In this document: positions 1 to 5,622 of the stretch, one piece after another
How the letters are laid out: each line of letters starts with the position of its first letter
How positions within the stretch are numbered: the first letter of the stretch is position 1
DNA from: CAG-791 sp002449595
Lineage (GTDB): Bacteria; Bacillota; Clostridia; Lachnospirales; Lachnospiraceae
Direction: 5' to 3'
Assembly: GCA_946539855.1 (NCBI GenBank)
Contig: CAMNHV010000040.1
Coordinates: forward strand, 1-14,168
Length of the DNA: 14,168 bases
Notes under the pieces: generated by a model
The model's database searches: none
The model's input: the letters and a program-made list of their open reading frames with translations, nothing else
What the model was told of the DNA's origin: nothing
Made by a program: the position numbers and the translations under genes

Positions 1-258
1 AGCAAGATCTACGAGTCCGATCCTTTCGCACACCTCGACCAGAACGGCGTCGGCCAGCTCATCGAGATGGCTGCGACGAAGGCGAAAAAGGTGAAGCCCA
101 ACATCAAGCTTGGCATCTGCGGCGAGCACGGCGGCGATCCTGCTTCGATCGAGTTCTGCAACAAGGTCGGCCTGACCTACGTCTCCTGCTCACCGTTCCG
201 CGTCCCGATCGCGAGACTGGCTGCGGCACAGGCGGCGATCAACCAGAAGAACGCGTAA
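1..258 (+). CDS. ppdK: Pyruvate phosphate dikinase, C-terminal end (5' truncated by window)
   Basis: The frame is open from base 1 to a TAA at 256-258 and gives the last 86 residues. PPDK interconverts ATP, phosphate and pyruvate with AMP, pyrophosphate and phosphoenolpyruvate in the cytosol. This end belongs to the PEP/pyruvate-binding barrel shared with PEP-utilising enzymes. Visible hallmarks are GICGEHGGDPASIEFC (local residues 38-53) and VSCSPFRVPIARLAAAQ (61-77). In characterised PPDKs the Cys of the SCSPFRVPIARL motif, local Cys63 here, is the catalytic acid/base. PEP synthase and enzyme I share the fold, but this motif spelling is the PPDK one. The N-terminal nucleotide-binding and phospho-His domains lie outside the window. 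A strong terminator follows, so it is a separate unit from the sugar genes downstream. Confidence 0.95.
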   Translation, partial: SKIYESDPFAHLDQNGVGQLIEMAATKAKKVKPNIKLGICGEHGGDPASIEFCNKVGLTYVSCSPFRVPIARLAAAQAAINQKNA

Positions 259-300
259 TTCAAAGCGTTCGACAGGTTGAGAAACAACTGAAGCAATACG

Positions 301-331
301 AAAGGCTGCGGCGATCTGCCGCAGCCTTTTT
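301..331 (+). terminator. Rho-independent terminator after ppdK, possibly bidirectional
   Basis: A perfect 9-bp GC-rich stem (304-312 with 318-326) encloses a 5-nt loop (gatct) and is followed by five T (327-331). Three A at 301-303 can extend the stem by pairing with the first T residues. It lies 43 nt after the ppdK stop. Read on the minus strand the same hairpin is followed by TTTCGTATT, a weaker U-tract, so it could also end the convergent ROK-gene transcript. Confidence 0.9.
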
Positions 332-418
332 GAATGCAAGAAGAACTCGAAACGTACGTCGAATACTGCGACAGTGGTGGAATACAAAACACACACTGCC
401 GGCAGACAAATGCCAGGA

Positions 419-1672
419 TCACTCCTTCAGTTTGCTTTTCCCGAACAAATATGTATTCAACGCATAAAGCGCCGCGCCGCGGTTCCCGACTTCCTCGGCC
501 TTGAGGCTGAGCTCGGAGAAGCGGATCTCGGGGATCGGAATGTCGCCGTAGCCGGGGCAGATGCGCGTGTATTCCTTCAGGCGCTTCATGAAGTAATCGC
601 CGCCCGCCGCGAGCGCGCTCTGCAGGATGATGACGTCCGGGTCGTACATGAGGACGATGTTGTAGATCGCCCTCGAGAGGACCCGCGCGATCTCGGAGGA
701 GATCTCCTGCGCGAGCCGGTCGCCGGTCTCCGCCGCCTTCAGGATACCGCGGAGGTCGCCGCGCTCTCCTTCCGGAAGCGTCGCCTCCGGGAAGGCGGTC
801 TTTTTATCCTCGTACATCTCGATGAGCGCGTCCTTGTGCAGCGCGCTCTCAAGGCAGCCGTAATTGCCGCAGATACACTGCCTTGCATGATCGGTGCGCA
901 CCAGGAGATGTCCGAACTCGCCCTGGTAGCCGTGGCGGCCGTACAGGAGTTTGCCGTGGTCGATGACGCTGCCGCTGATGCCGCCGCCATCGTGAGAGTT
1001 GATCGTGGCGACGGACTTTTCCTCCAGGGAGGGGTCCGCGAGAAGCTCAGCGTAACCGAAGAAGCGGCCGACGTTGTCGACGACGATCGGGAACGGCAGG
1101 CCGAGTCGCTTTTCAAGCTCTTCCTTCAGCGCGTAGCCGGAAGTCCGCCGGTAGCCGATCGGAATGACGATCTCGCCCCGGATGTGGTCCACGATACCGC
1201 CGCTCTGCACGACCATCATGCAGAACCGATCCTCCGCGATCGGGGCGAGATCCATCTGCATGTGGACGGCGTCGATGACGATGTCCATGAGATCGTCCCA
1301 GCGCGTCGCACCGGTCAGCCCGGGCTTCGTCACCGTGTTCGACGCGACGATGCTGCACGACATGTCGGCGATGCATGTGGAAATGTGATCGTTGCCGATC
1401 AGGAGGATAAGCGTGTATTTGTAGGATGCGTTCAGAGAGTAGAGCCGCGGCGGCTTGCCGCCCAGCACGGTCGCCTCGCGGATGCCGACTTCCTTCAGAA
1501 GCCCCTCGCTGCACAGCTCGGTGATTGTCTTGGTCGCGGCGGTGCGCGACAGTTCCAGCTTCTCCGCGATCTCAGGGATCGTCATCTCGCTGTTCTGCTT
1601 GAGCAGCATCACGATCGCGCGCTCGTTGCGCCATTTAATATTTCGCTGCTTTTCAGCTTTTATCGTCTGCAT
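419..1672 (-). CDS. ROK-family transcriptional regulator (HTH plus degenerate sugar-kinase domain)
   Basis: This 417-aa protein has an N-terminal winged helix-turn-helix (about residues 18-65, including TIPEIAEKLELSRTAATKTI) and a ROK sugar-kinase-like domain (about 85-417). The ROK zinc site is intact: GEFGHLL with His255, then Cys266, Cys268 and Cys273 in CICGNYGCLE. The kinase features are degraded. The expected DxGxT phosphate loop is replaced around residues 92-105, and the region of the active-site Asp reads VVDNVGRFFGYAE, with Val after Asn where kinases have Asp. This points to a sugar-responsive DNA-binding protein, probably a repressor, rather than an enzyme. The start at 1672 was chosen over an in-frame ATG at 1690 because GGAGGAG (1679-1685, minus strand) sits 6 nt upstream of it and would lie inside the longer reading. 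It is divergent from the aldo/keto reductase and likely controls it and itself. The effector sugar is unknown. Confidence 0.9.
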   Translation of the reverse strand: MQTIKAEKQRNIKWRNERAIVMLLKQNSEMTIPEIAEKLELSRTAATKTITELCSEGLLKEVGIREATVLGGKPPRLYSLNASYKYTLILLIGNDHISTCIADMSCSIVASNTVTKPGLTGATRWDDLMDIVIDAVHMQMDLAPIAEDRFCMMVVQSGGIVDHIRGEIVIPIGYRRTSGYALKEELEKRLGLPFPIVVDNVGRFFGYAELLADPSLEEKSVATINSHDGGGISGSVIDHGKLLYGRHGYQGEFGHLLVRTDHARQCICGNYGCLESALHKDALIEMYEDKKTAFPEATLPEGERGDLRGILKAAETGDRLAQEISSEIARVLSRAIYNIVLMYDPDVIILQSALAAGGDYFMKRLKEYTRICPGYGDIPIPEIRFSELSLKAEEVGNRGAALYALNTYLFGKSKLKE

Positions 1673-1703
1673 TGCATACTCCTCCGGCATGACTGCCTGG
1701 CCA

Positions 1704-1717
1704 TAATCACTTTAGTA
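1704..1717 (-). promoter_or_regulatory. Candidate operator copy 1 (ROK side)
   Basis: On the minus strand this reads TACTAAAGTGATTA. It matches TACTAACGTGATTA at 1828-1841 on the plus strand at 13 of 14 positions. It overlaps the putative -10 of the ROK gene (TATACT, 1714-1719 minus), a natural position for autorepression. The repeat is seen directly; the operator role and ROK as binder are inferred. Confidence 0.55.
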
Positions 1718-1742
1718 TATCACACTCCAAAGTCGTTGTGCC
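1714..1742 (-). promoter_or_regulatory. Putative weak promoter of the ROK regulator gene
   Basis: On the minus strand, TATACT (1714-1719) matches the -10 consensus at 5 of 6 positions. Seventeen nt further upstream is GGCACA (1737-1742), only a 3 of 6 match to TTGACA. The predicted transcript would start about 35 nt before the chosen ATG at 1672. A weak, operator-overlapped promoter is plausible for a regulator. Confidence 0.4.
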
Positions 1743-1769
1743 TTTGCGAAGGCGCCTGCATAACGCCGG

Positions 1770-1799
1770 TTGACAGGACACGAACCGTGTGAGTACAAT
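1770..1799 (+). promoter_or_regulatory. Sigma-70/SigA-type promoter of the aldo/keto reductase gene
   Basis: A perfect -35 TTGACA (1770-1775) and -10 TACAAT (1794-1799, 5 of 6) are separated by 18 nt. Transcription would start near 1806, leaving a leader of about 57 nt that contains candidate operator copy 2 at 1828-1841. This is one of the best promoter matches in the window. Confidence 0.75.
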
Positions 1800-1827
1800 A
1801 ACGATTACAGGGTTTGTTTTATTTGTT

Positions 1828-1841
1828 TACTAACGTGATTA
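1828..1841 (+). promoter_or_regulatory. Candidate operator copy 2 (reductase side)
   Basis: TACTAACGTGATTA is an inverted near-copy (13/14) of the site at 1704-1717. Centre-to-centre distance is about 124 bp, near 12 helical turns, which would suit DNA looping by an oligomeric repressor. It lies roughly 22-36 nt downstream of the predicted start of the reductase transcript, a roadblock position. Just upstream are tandem TTTGTTT copies (1813-1819 and 1822-1828). Confidence 0.55.
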
Positions 1842-1862
1842 CTATATTACAGGAGGAGTGGT

Positions 1863-2900
1863 ATGAGGTACAAGCACTTTGAAAACGCAAACGTCGACGT
1901 ATCCGAACTTGCGGTCGGAACGTGGGGCATCGGCGAGCTCGAGACCTTCGGCAACGTCGAAAAGGAGAACGGCAAGGTCACGACGCGCGGCATCGTCAAG
2001 GCGAGAGAGCGCGCGATCGACGCGATCCAGGCGGCCCTCCAGGGCGGCGTGAACCTGATCGACACGGCGCCGTGCTACGGCTGGGGCGCATCCGAACGCA
2101 TTGTCGGTGAGGCGATCCAGGATTTCGACAGGGATAAGATTCTGATCTCCACGAAGTTCAGCCTCATTCCCGATATGGGACGCCCGGAGAGGGGCGGCGC
2201 ATCCGGCGGCGGTTCCTATAAGAACGTCATGCGCGAGGTCGACGAGTCCCTGCGCCTTCTCCGCACGGACTACATCGACTTCTATTTCCTGCACTATCCG
2301 GATCCGTACACCGACATCGCCGAGACCATGTCCGCGCTGAACGTCCTGAAGAAGAGAGGGATCATCCGCTACATCGGCCTCTCCAACCACACACAGGCGC
2401 AGATCGAAGCGGCGATGGAGTGGGGACAGATCGACGTGATCCAGCCTCCGTTCTCGATGGTCGACCGCGAGATGGAAGGCCTGATGCGCTGGGCGAAGTC
2501 CAAGGGCATCGACAGCATGACCTACGGCTCCCTCGGCTCCGGCCTGCTCACCGGCAGAATGCGCACGAAGCCGCAGTTCGATCCCACGGATATTCGCGGC
2601 GGCTTCTACCAGAACCTTTACAAGGACGAGAACTTCGAGAAGTTCCTCGAGCTGCTCAAGATCATGGACAAGATCGCGGAAGCGCATAACAGCTCAGTCT
2701 CCCAGGTCGCGATCAACTGGACCACGCAGCAGGAGTTCGTCGGCACGGCGCTCTGCGGCTTCTCCAAGAGAGAGCACGCCGAGCAGAACGTTGCGGCGTT
2801 CGACTGGGAACTTTCCGCGGAAGAGCTGAAGGAACTGGACGACGCGCTGAAGGCGATGGGCATCGGCGACATCGAGCTGCTCGACTGGATGCACAGATAA
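1863..2900 (+). CDS. Aldo/keto reductase (NAD(P)H-dependent oxidoreductase)
   Basis: This 345-aa protein has the (beta/alpha)8 aldo/keto reductase fold and would interconvert carbonyls and alcohols with a nicotinamide cofactor in the cytosol. The catalytic tetrad can be placed: Asp67 and Tyr72 in NLIDTAPCYGWG, Lys98 in LISTKF, and His144 in DFYFLHYPDP. IGLSNH (171-176) and the C-terminal segment ALCGFSKREHAEQN (297-310) correspond to cofactor-binding regions. No signal peptide is seen. The ATG follows AGGAGGAG at 1851-1858. The gene has a near-consensus promoter and is divergent from the ROK regulator with shared operator-like sites, so it is probably induced by the locus sugar. Members of this family often oxidise or reduce sugars or act in multi-step sugar epimerisation. 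The substrate cannot be named here. Confidence 0.9.
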   Translation: MRYKHFENANVDVSELAVGTWGIGELETFGNVEKENGKVTTRGIVKARERAIDAIQAALQGGVNLIDTAPCYGWGASERIVGEAIQDFDRDKILISTKFSLIPDMGRPERGGASGGGSYKNVMREVDESLRLLRTDYIDFYFLHYPDPYTDIAETMSALNVLKKRGIIRYIGLSNHTQAQIEAAMEWGQIDVIQPPFSMVDREMEGLMRWAKSKGIDSMTYGSLGSGLLTGRMRTKPQFDPTDIRGGFYQNLYKDENFEKFLELLKIMDKIAEAHNSSVSQVAINWTTQQEFVGTALCGFSKREHAEQNVAAFDWELSAEELKELDDALKAMGIGDIELLDWMHR

Positions 2901-2970
2901 TATGCGCTTTCGAACGCTCCCCGCAGCGAGTGCTTCGGACTGTACTGAAGAGTTGTCATAAAGTATACTT

Positions 2971-3063
2971 AAGATGCCGGGGCAGATTCCGGCGCCGGGG
3001 TTCCGGCGCGGCGCCGCGGCATCTTGCGTGAAAAGGGAAAGCGCCCGGGCAATCCGCGCTTTC
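2971..3063 (+). other. Structured spacer between the reductase gene and galM (two inverted repeats)
   Basis: AAGATGCCG (2971-2979) pairs perfectly with CGGCATCTT (3017-3025), enclosing a very GC-rich interior that can fold further on itself (CCGGCGCC and GGCGCCG tracts). A second stem pairs GAAAGCGC (3037-3044) with GCGCTTTC (3056-3063) across an 11-nt loop. Neither is followed by a T-run, so these are not standard Rho-independent terminators. They may attenuate or stabilise read-through transcript from the reductase gene into galM. Confidence 0.45.
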
Positions 3064-3094
3064 TACAAACGAAAAGCAGCAAACAGGAGGGGTT

Positions 3095-4108
3095 ATGAGC
3101 AAGAAACAAGTTGGAACAATGCCCAGCGGTGCGGCGGTCTATGAGATCGGACTTGCGAACGGCAAGGAAATGAGCGTCAACATCCTCACTTACGGCGCGA
3201 TCATCAAGGATATCTTCGTGCCGGACAAGGACGGGAACATCGGGAACGTCGTTCTCGGCCAGGACACGTTTGAGGATGTGAGGGAAAAGGCTTTTTGCAA
3301 TGCCATGCTTGTCGGCCGCGTCGCGAACCGCATCAAGGGCGCGTCTTTCGAGATCGACGGCAACGTCTATCACCTGCAGGCAAATGAGTTCGCAAACACG
3401 CTGCACAGCGGCGACGCAAACTATGCGAAGCGCAATTTCGAGATCGCCGAAGAGGACGGCAAGAGCGTCACGCTCACGCTGGATGATCCGGAAGAGACGG
3501 CGGGCGGCTTCCCGGGCAACGCGAAGCTCTCCGTGACGTACACTGTGACGGACGACTGCACGCTGCTGATCGCCTATGACTTCATCTGCGACAAGGACAC
3601 GCCGGTCAACCTGACGAACCACGCGTACTTCAACCTGTCCGGTGAAGACACTGTGGAAAACCACGAAGTCTGCATGGATGCGCCTTTCTACACGCCTGCG
3701 GACGAAGAGAACGTCCCGACCGGCGAGATCGCGAAGGTCGAAGGGACCGGCCTCGACATGACGAAGAAGATCCGCGTCGGCGAAGTCCTGGAGAAGACGG
3801 GCGGCGTGGACCACAACTTCGTGCTCCCCGGCAGAGGCTACAGAAAGATCGCGGAGCTGACGCATGAAGGCACGGGACGGAAGATGGAAGTCTTCACGGA
3901 CCAGCCCGGCGTGCAGGTCTTCACGTCCAATTTCTTTAGTGAAGAGCTCACAAAGCGGGGTGGAGTGCCGCTTAAGAAGTTCGGCGCGATCTGCTTTGAG
4001 ACGCAGACTTTCCCGGACGCTGTCAACGAATCTCATTTCCCGGAAGGGATATTGGAAAAAAATACAAAAAAGAGTAGCGTAACAGGATATAGATTTGGTA
4101 TAATCTGA
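3095..4108 (+). CDS. galM: Aldose 1-epimerase (galactose mutarotase)
   Basis: This 337-aa cytosolic enzyme interconverts alpha and beta anomers of aldoses such as galactose and glucose; the length is normal for GalM. Family landmarks are GRVANRI (74-80), NTLHSG with His104, NLTNHAYFNL with His176 (general acid), Asp239 in GGVDHNF, PGVQVFTSNF (271-280), and FETQTFPDAVN with Glu302 (general base). The ATG is 5 nt after AGGAGGG (3086-3092... start of the AGGAGGGG run at 3086). The last 15 or so codons are AT-rich, and a promoter for the importer overlaps them (4096-4104). Position just upstream of an Mgl-type importer suggests it processes the imported sugar. The true preference (galactose, glucose, or a rarer aldose) is not visible. 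Confidence 0.93.
   Translation: MSKKQVGTMPSGAAVYEIGLANGKEMSVNILTYGAIIKDIFVPDKDGNIGNVVLGQDTFEDVREKAFCNAMLVGRVANRIKGASFEIDGNVYHLQANEFANTLHSGDANYAKRNFEIAEEDGKSVTLTLDDPEETAGGFPGNAKLSVTYTVTDDCTLLIAYDFICDKDTPVNLTNHAYFNLSGEDTVENHEVCMDAPFYTPADEENVPTGEIAKVEGTGLDMTKKIRVGEVLEKTGGVDHNFVLPGRGYRKIAELTHEGTGRKMEVFTDQPGVQVFTSNFFSEELTKRGGVPLKKFGAICFETQTFPDAVNESHFPEGILEKNTKKSSVTGYRFGII
4096..4104 (+). promoter_or_regulatory. Extended -10 promoter inside the end of galM, for the importer genes
   Basis: TGGTATAAT is a perfect extended -10 element (TGnTATAAT) overlapping the last galM codons and ending 4 nt before the end of the stop codon. No good -35 is found 16-18 nt upstream, which extended -10 promoters can tolerate. 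It would give the sugar-binding protein transcript a leader of about 135 nt. Confidence 0.55.
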
Positions 4109-4180
4109 TAGTGGTGAGTTCCCTCTGCAGTAGTTTTTCACAATAAAACCAGTAAAAATCACTGTTTGGGAGGTCACAAT

Positions 4181-4196
4181 TGCCGGAAAACCGGCA
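4181..4196 (+). other. Short hairpin in the leader of the binding-protein gene
   Basis: TGCCGG (4181-4186) and CCGGCA (4191-4196) form a perfect 6-bp stem around an AAAA loop. A run of seven T follows only after 22 nt (4219-4225), so it is not a standard terminator, although an attenuator role is possible. It lies about 50 nt before the start codon at 4247. Confidence 0.35.
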
Positions 4197-4246
4197 TCTG
4201 AAGTTGGTTGCACTTATATTTTTTTACCAAATTAGGAGGAAGTTTA

Positions 4247-5461
4247 ATGAAAAAGAGAGTAGTAGCAATGCTTCTCGCCGCTTCCATGGTCCTCGCGGCC
4301 TGCGGCGGAACCGCAGCAGCTCCGGCAGCAGCTCCCGCAGAGGAGAAGGTTGAGGAGAAGAAAGAAGAGGCAACTGAGGCTGTTGAAGAAGCAGCTGAAG
4401 AAGTTGCTGAAGAAGCTGAAGAAGCAACTGAGGAAGCAGCAGCTTCCGCAACCGCACTTGTCCCTAAGTATGGCGACAAGATCGTTGTCGGTTTTGAGTG
4501 CGTTAACTATTCCGATACGCACCTGACCAATGTTCGTAACGCTGTTAACTGGCAGAACGAGCAGAAGGGCAACCCCTATGACATCCAGATGGTTGACTCC
4601 CAGAATGATACCGCTATTCAGTGGAACAACATCAACCAGATGCTGAACAAGGGCTGCGACATCTTCGCATGCGGCTACAGCAACTATGATAACTATCAGC
4701 AGCTGTTCGACCTTGCGAAGGAGTATGATCTTCCGTTCATCACCTACAACACGAACGCTCCTGATCACGAGATCAGCGCTGACTATCTTGACAAGTACTA
4801 CTTCGTTTCTTCCTATGCTGATGGCTCCGGTATCATCCAGGGCGAAGCAGCTGCGGAATACTGGAACGAGCATCCGGAAGCTGACCGCAATGGCAATGGC
4901 GTTCTCGACTATGTCATGCTTCGTGGTACACCCGGTTTCTATGACACGATCGTTCGTACAAAGTACTCTGTTGAGAAGATCGAAGAGGCTGGCATCAAAG
5001 TTAACGAAGTTCAGGCAATCGATGCGGAATTCAACCGCGCGAAGGCTCAGGACCTGATGCAGCCCGTTATCACCGCTTCCATCGACGACATCGACTTCGT
5101 CATCGCGAACAACGACGACATGGCCCTTGGCGCAATCGAAGCTCTGAAGGCTGCCGGCTATCTTGACGGCACACCTGAGAAGTACATCCCTGTTCTCGGT
5201 GTCGATGCTACGGCAGTCGGCGTTGAGGCGATCAAGGATGGCACGATGCTTGTCACTTCCCTGAACAACGCGGTCTACATGGGCCGTGCGATCTGGTACG
5301 CAATCGATGCATTCGCTACCGGCGAAGAGCTGACCACTGAGAAGCTCGAAGCAGAAGGCCTGAAGGGCTGCAAGGTCAACGAGTTCCATGAGATCTGGAT
5401 CGACTACACCAGAATCGATGCGTCCAACACGGAGATGGCGAACTTCGAGAATTACTATTGA
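4247..5461 (+). CDS. mglB: MglB-type sugar-binding lipoprotein of the ABC importer
   Basis: This 404-aa protein is the extracellular sugar receptor of the importer. It has a lipoprotein signal peptide (residues 1-18, lipobox LAAC with lipidated Cys19), an Ala/Glu-rich spacer (about 20-72), and a periplasmic-binding-protein type 1 domain (about 76-404). MglB-like marks are the EF-hand-like calcium loop DRNGNGVLDYVMLRGTPG (213-230), comparable to the DLNKDGxIQ loop of E. coli galactose-binding protein, and FVIANNDDMALGAIEALKAAG (284-304) and PVLGVDAT (315-322). ATG 4247 is chosen over an upstream in-frame start because AGGAGGAAG (4234-4242) precedes it and the signal peptide begins there. The gene uses many T-ending codons (GTT, GCT), unlike the flanking metabolic genes and consistent with high expression. 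Galactose/glucose-type substrate is likely but not proven. Confidence 0.92.
   Translation: MKKRVVAMLLAASMVLAACGGTAAAPAAAPAEEKVEEKKEEATEAVEEAAEEVAEEAEEATEEAAASATALVPKYGDKIVVGFECVNYSDTHLTNVRNAVNWQNEQKGNPYDIQMVDSQNDTAIQWNNINQMLNKGCDIFACGYSNYDNYQQLFDLAKEYDLPFITYNTNAPDHEISADYLDKYYFVSSYADGSGIIQGEAAAEYWNEHPEADRNGNGVLDYVMLRGTPGFYDTIVRTKYSVEKIEEAGIKVNEVQAIDAEFNRAKAQDLMQPVITASIDDIDFVIANNDDMALGAIEALKAAGYLDGTPEKYIPVLGVDATAVGVEAIKDGTMLVTSLNNAVYMGRAIWYAIDAFATGEELTTEKLEAEGLKGCKVNEFHEIWIDYTRIDASNTEMANFENYY
4320..4444 (+). repeat. Degenerate GAAGAAGCA-type repeat encoding the Ala/Glu spacer
   Basis: Short imperfect repeats of GAAGAAGCA/GCTGAAGAA type run in frame and encode about 40 residues of almost only Ala, Glu, Lys, Thr and Val between the lipid anchor and the sugar-binding domain. 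The composition predicts a charged helix or an extended stalk. Such a simple repeat is prone to length variation by slippage. Confidence 0.65.
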
Positions 5462-5527
5462 TCAGACAGTGTGAGCGGGATCCGTACCCGGCACAACTGA
5501 ATATCGATAGCGGTTCAAGATTTTAAA

Positions 5528-5555
5528 TTTAAGTGCAACGACTTAAAGTTTAAGT
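5528..5555 (+). repeat. Three copies of a 7-mer (direct and inverted) in the mglB-mglA spacer
   Basis: TTTAAGT (5528-5534), its inverse ACTTAAA (5541-5547) and TTTAAGT again (5549-5555). The last two make a perfect 15-bp palindrome around a central G. The arrangement suits either a protein-binding site or mutually exclusive RNA hairpins (first with second, or second with third). No promoter with both boxes was found next to it. Confidence 0.55.
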
Positions 5556-5559
5556 GAAC

Positions 5560-5594
5560 GGAGGGCCGGTGCGGTGCACCCGCACCGGCCCTCC
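5560..5594 (+). other. Perfect 15-bp GC-rich stem-loop between mglB and mglA
   Basis: The arm at 5560-5574 pairs without mismatch with 5580-5594 around a 5-nt loop (tgcac). No T-run follows. By analogy with the intercistronic hairpins after binding-protein genes in other ABC operons, it probably blocks 3' exonucleases or causes partial termination, so that mglB transcript exceeds mglA and mglC. It lies 28 nt before the mglA start. Confidence 0.75.
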
Positions 5595-5622
5595 CCAACT
5601 ATCAGGTAAGGAGAGACTTCAT

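Noticed and set aside
374..1792. A 472-codon open frame on the plus strand opposite the ROK gene
   Set aside because: It is the shadow of the ROK coding strand and runs through the reductase promoter and both operator-like sites. It has no ribosome binding site or family motifs.
2964..2969. TATACT as a -10 box for galM
   Set aside because: No acceptable -35 is found 16-18 nt upstream (TGTACT), and TTGTCA at 2953-2958 is too close.
4208..4246. Upstream in-frame start extending the binding protein by 13 residues
   Set aside because: AGGAGGAAG lies inside the extension at proper distance from ATG 4247, and the lipoprotein signal begins MKKR at that ATG.
5554..5622. Upstream in-frame ATG extending mglA by 23 residues
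   Set aside because: The extension would translate the perfect 15-bp hairpin, while ATG 5623 has AAGGAGAG at proper spacing and fits the family N-terminus.
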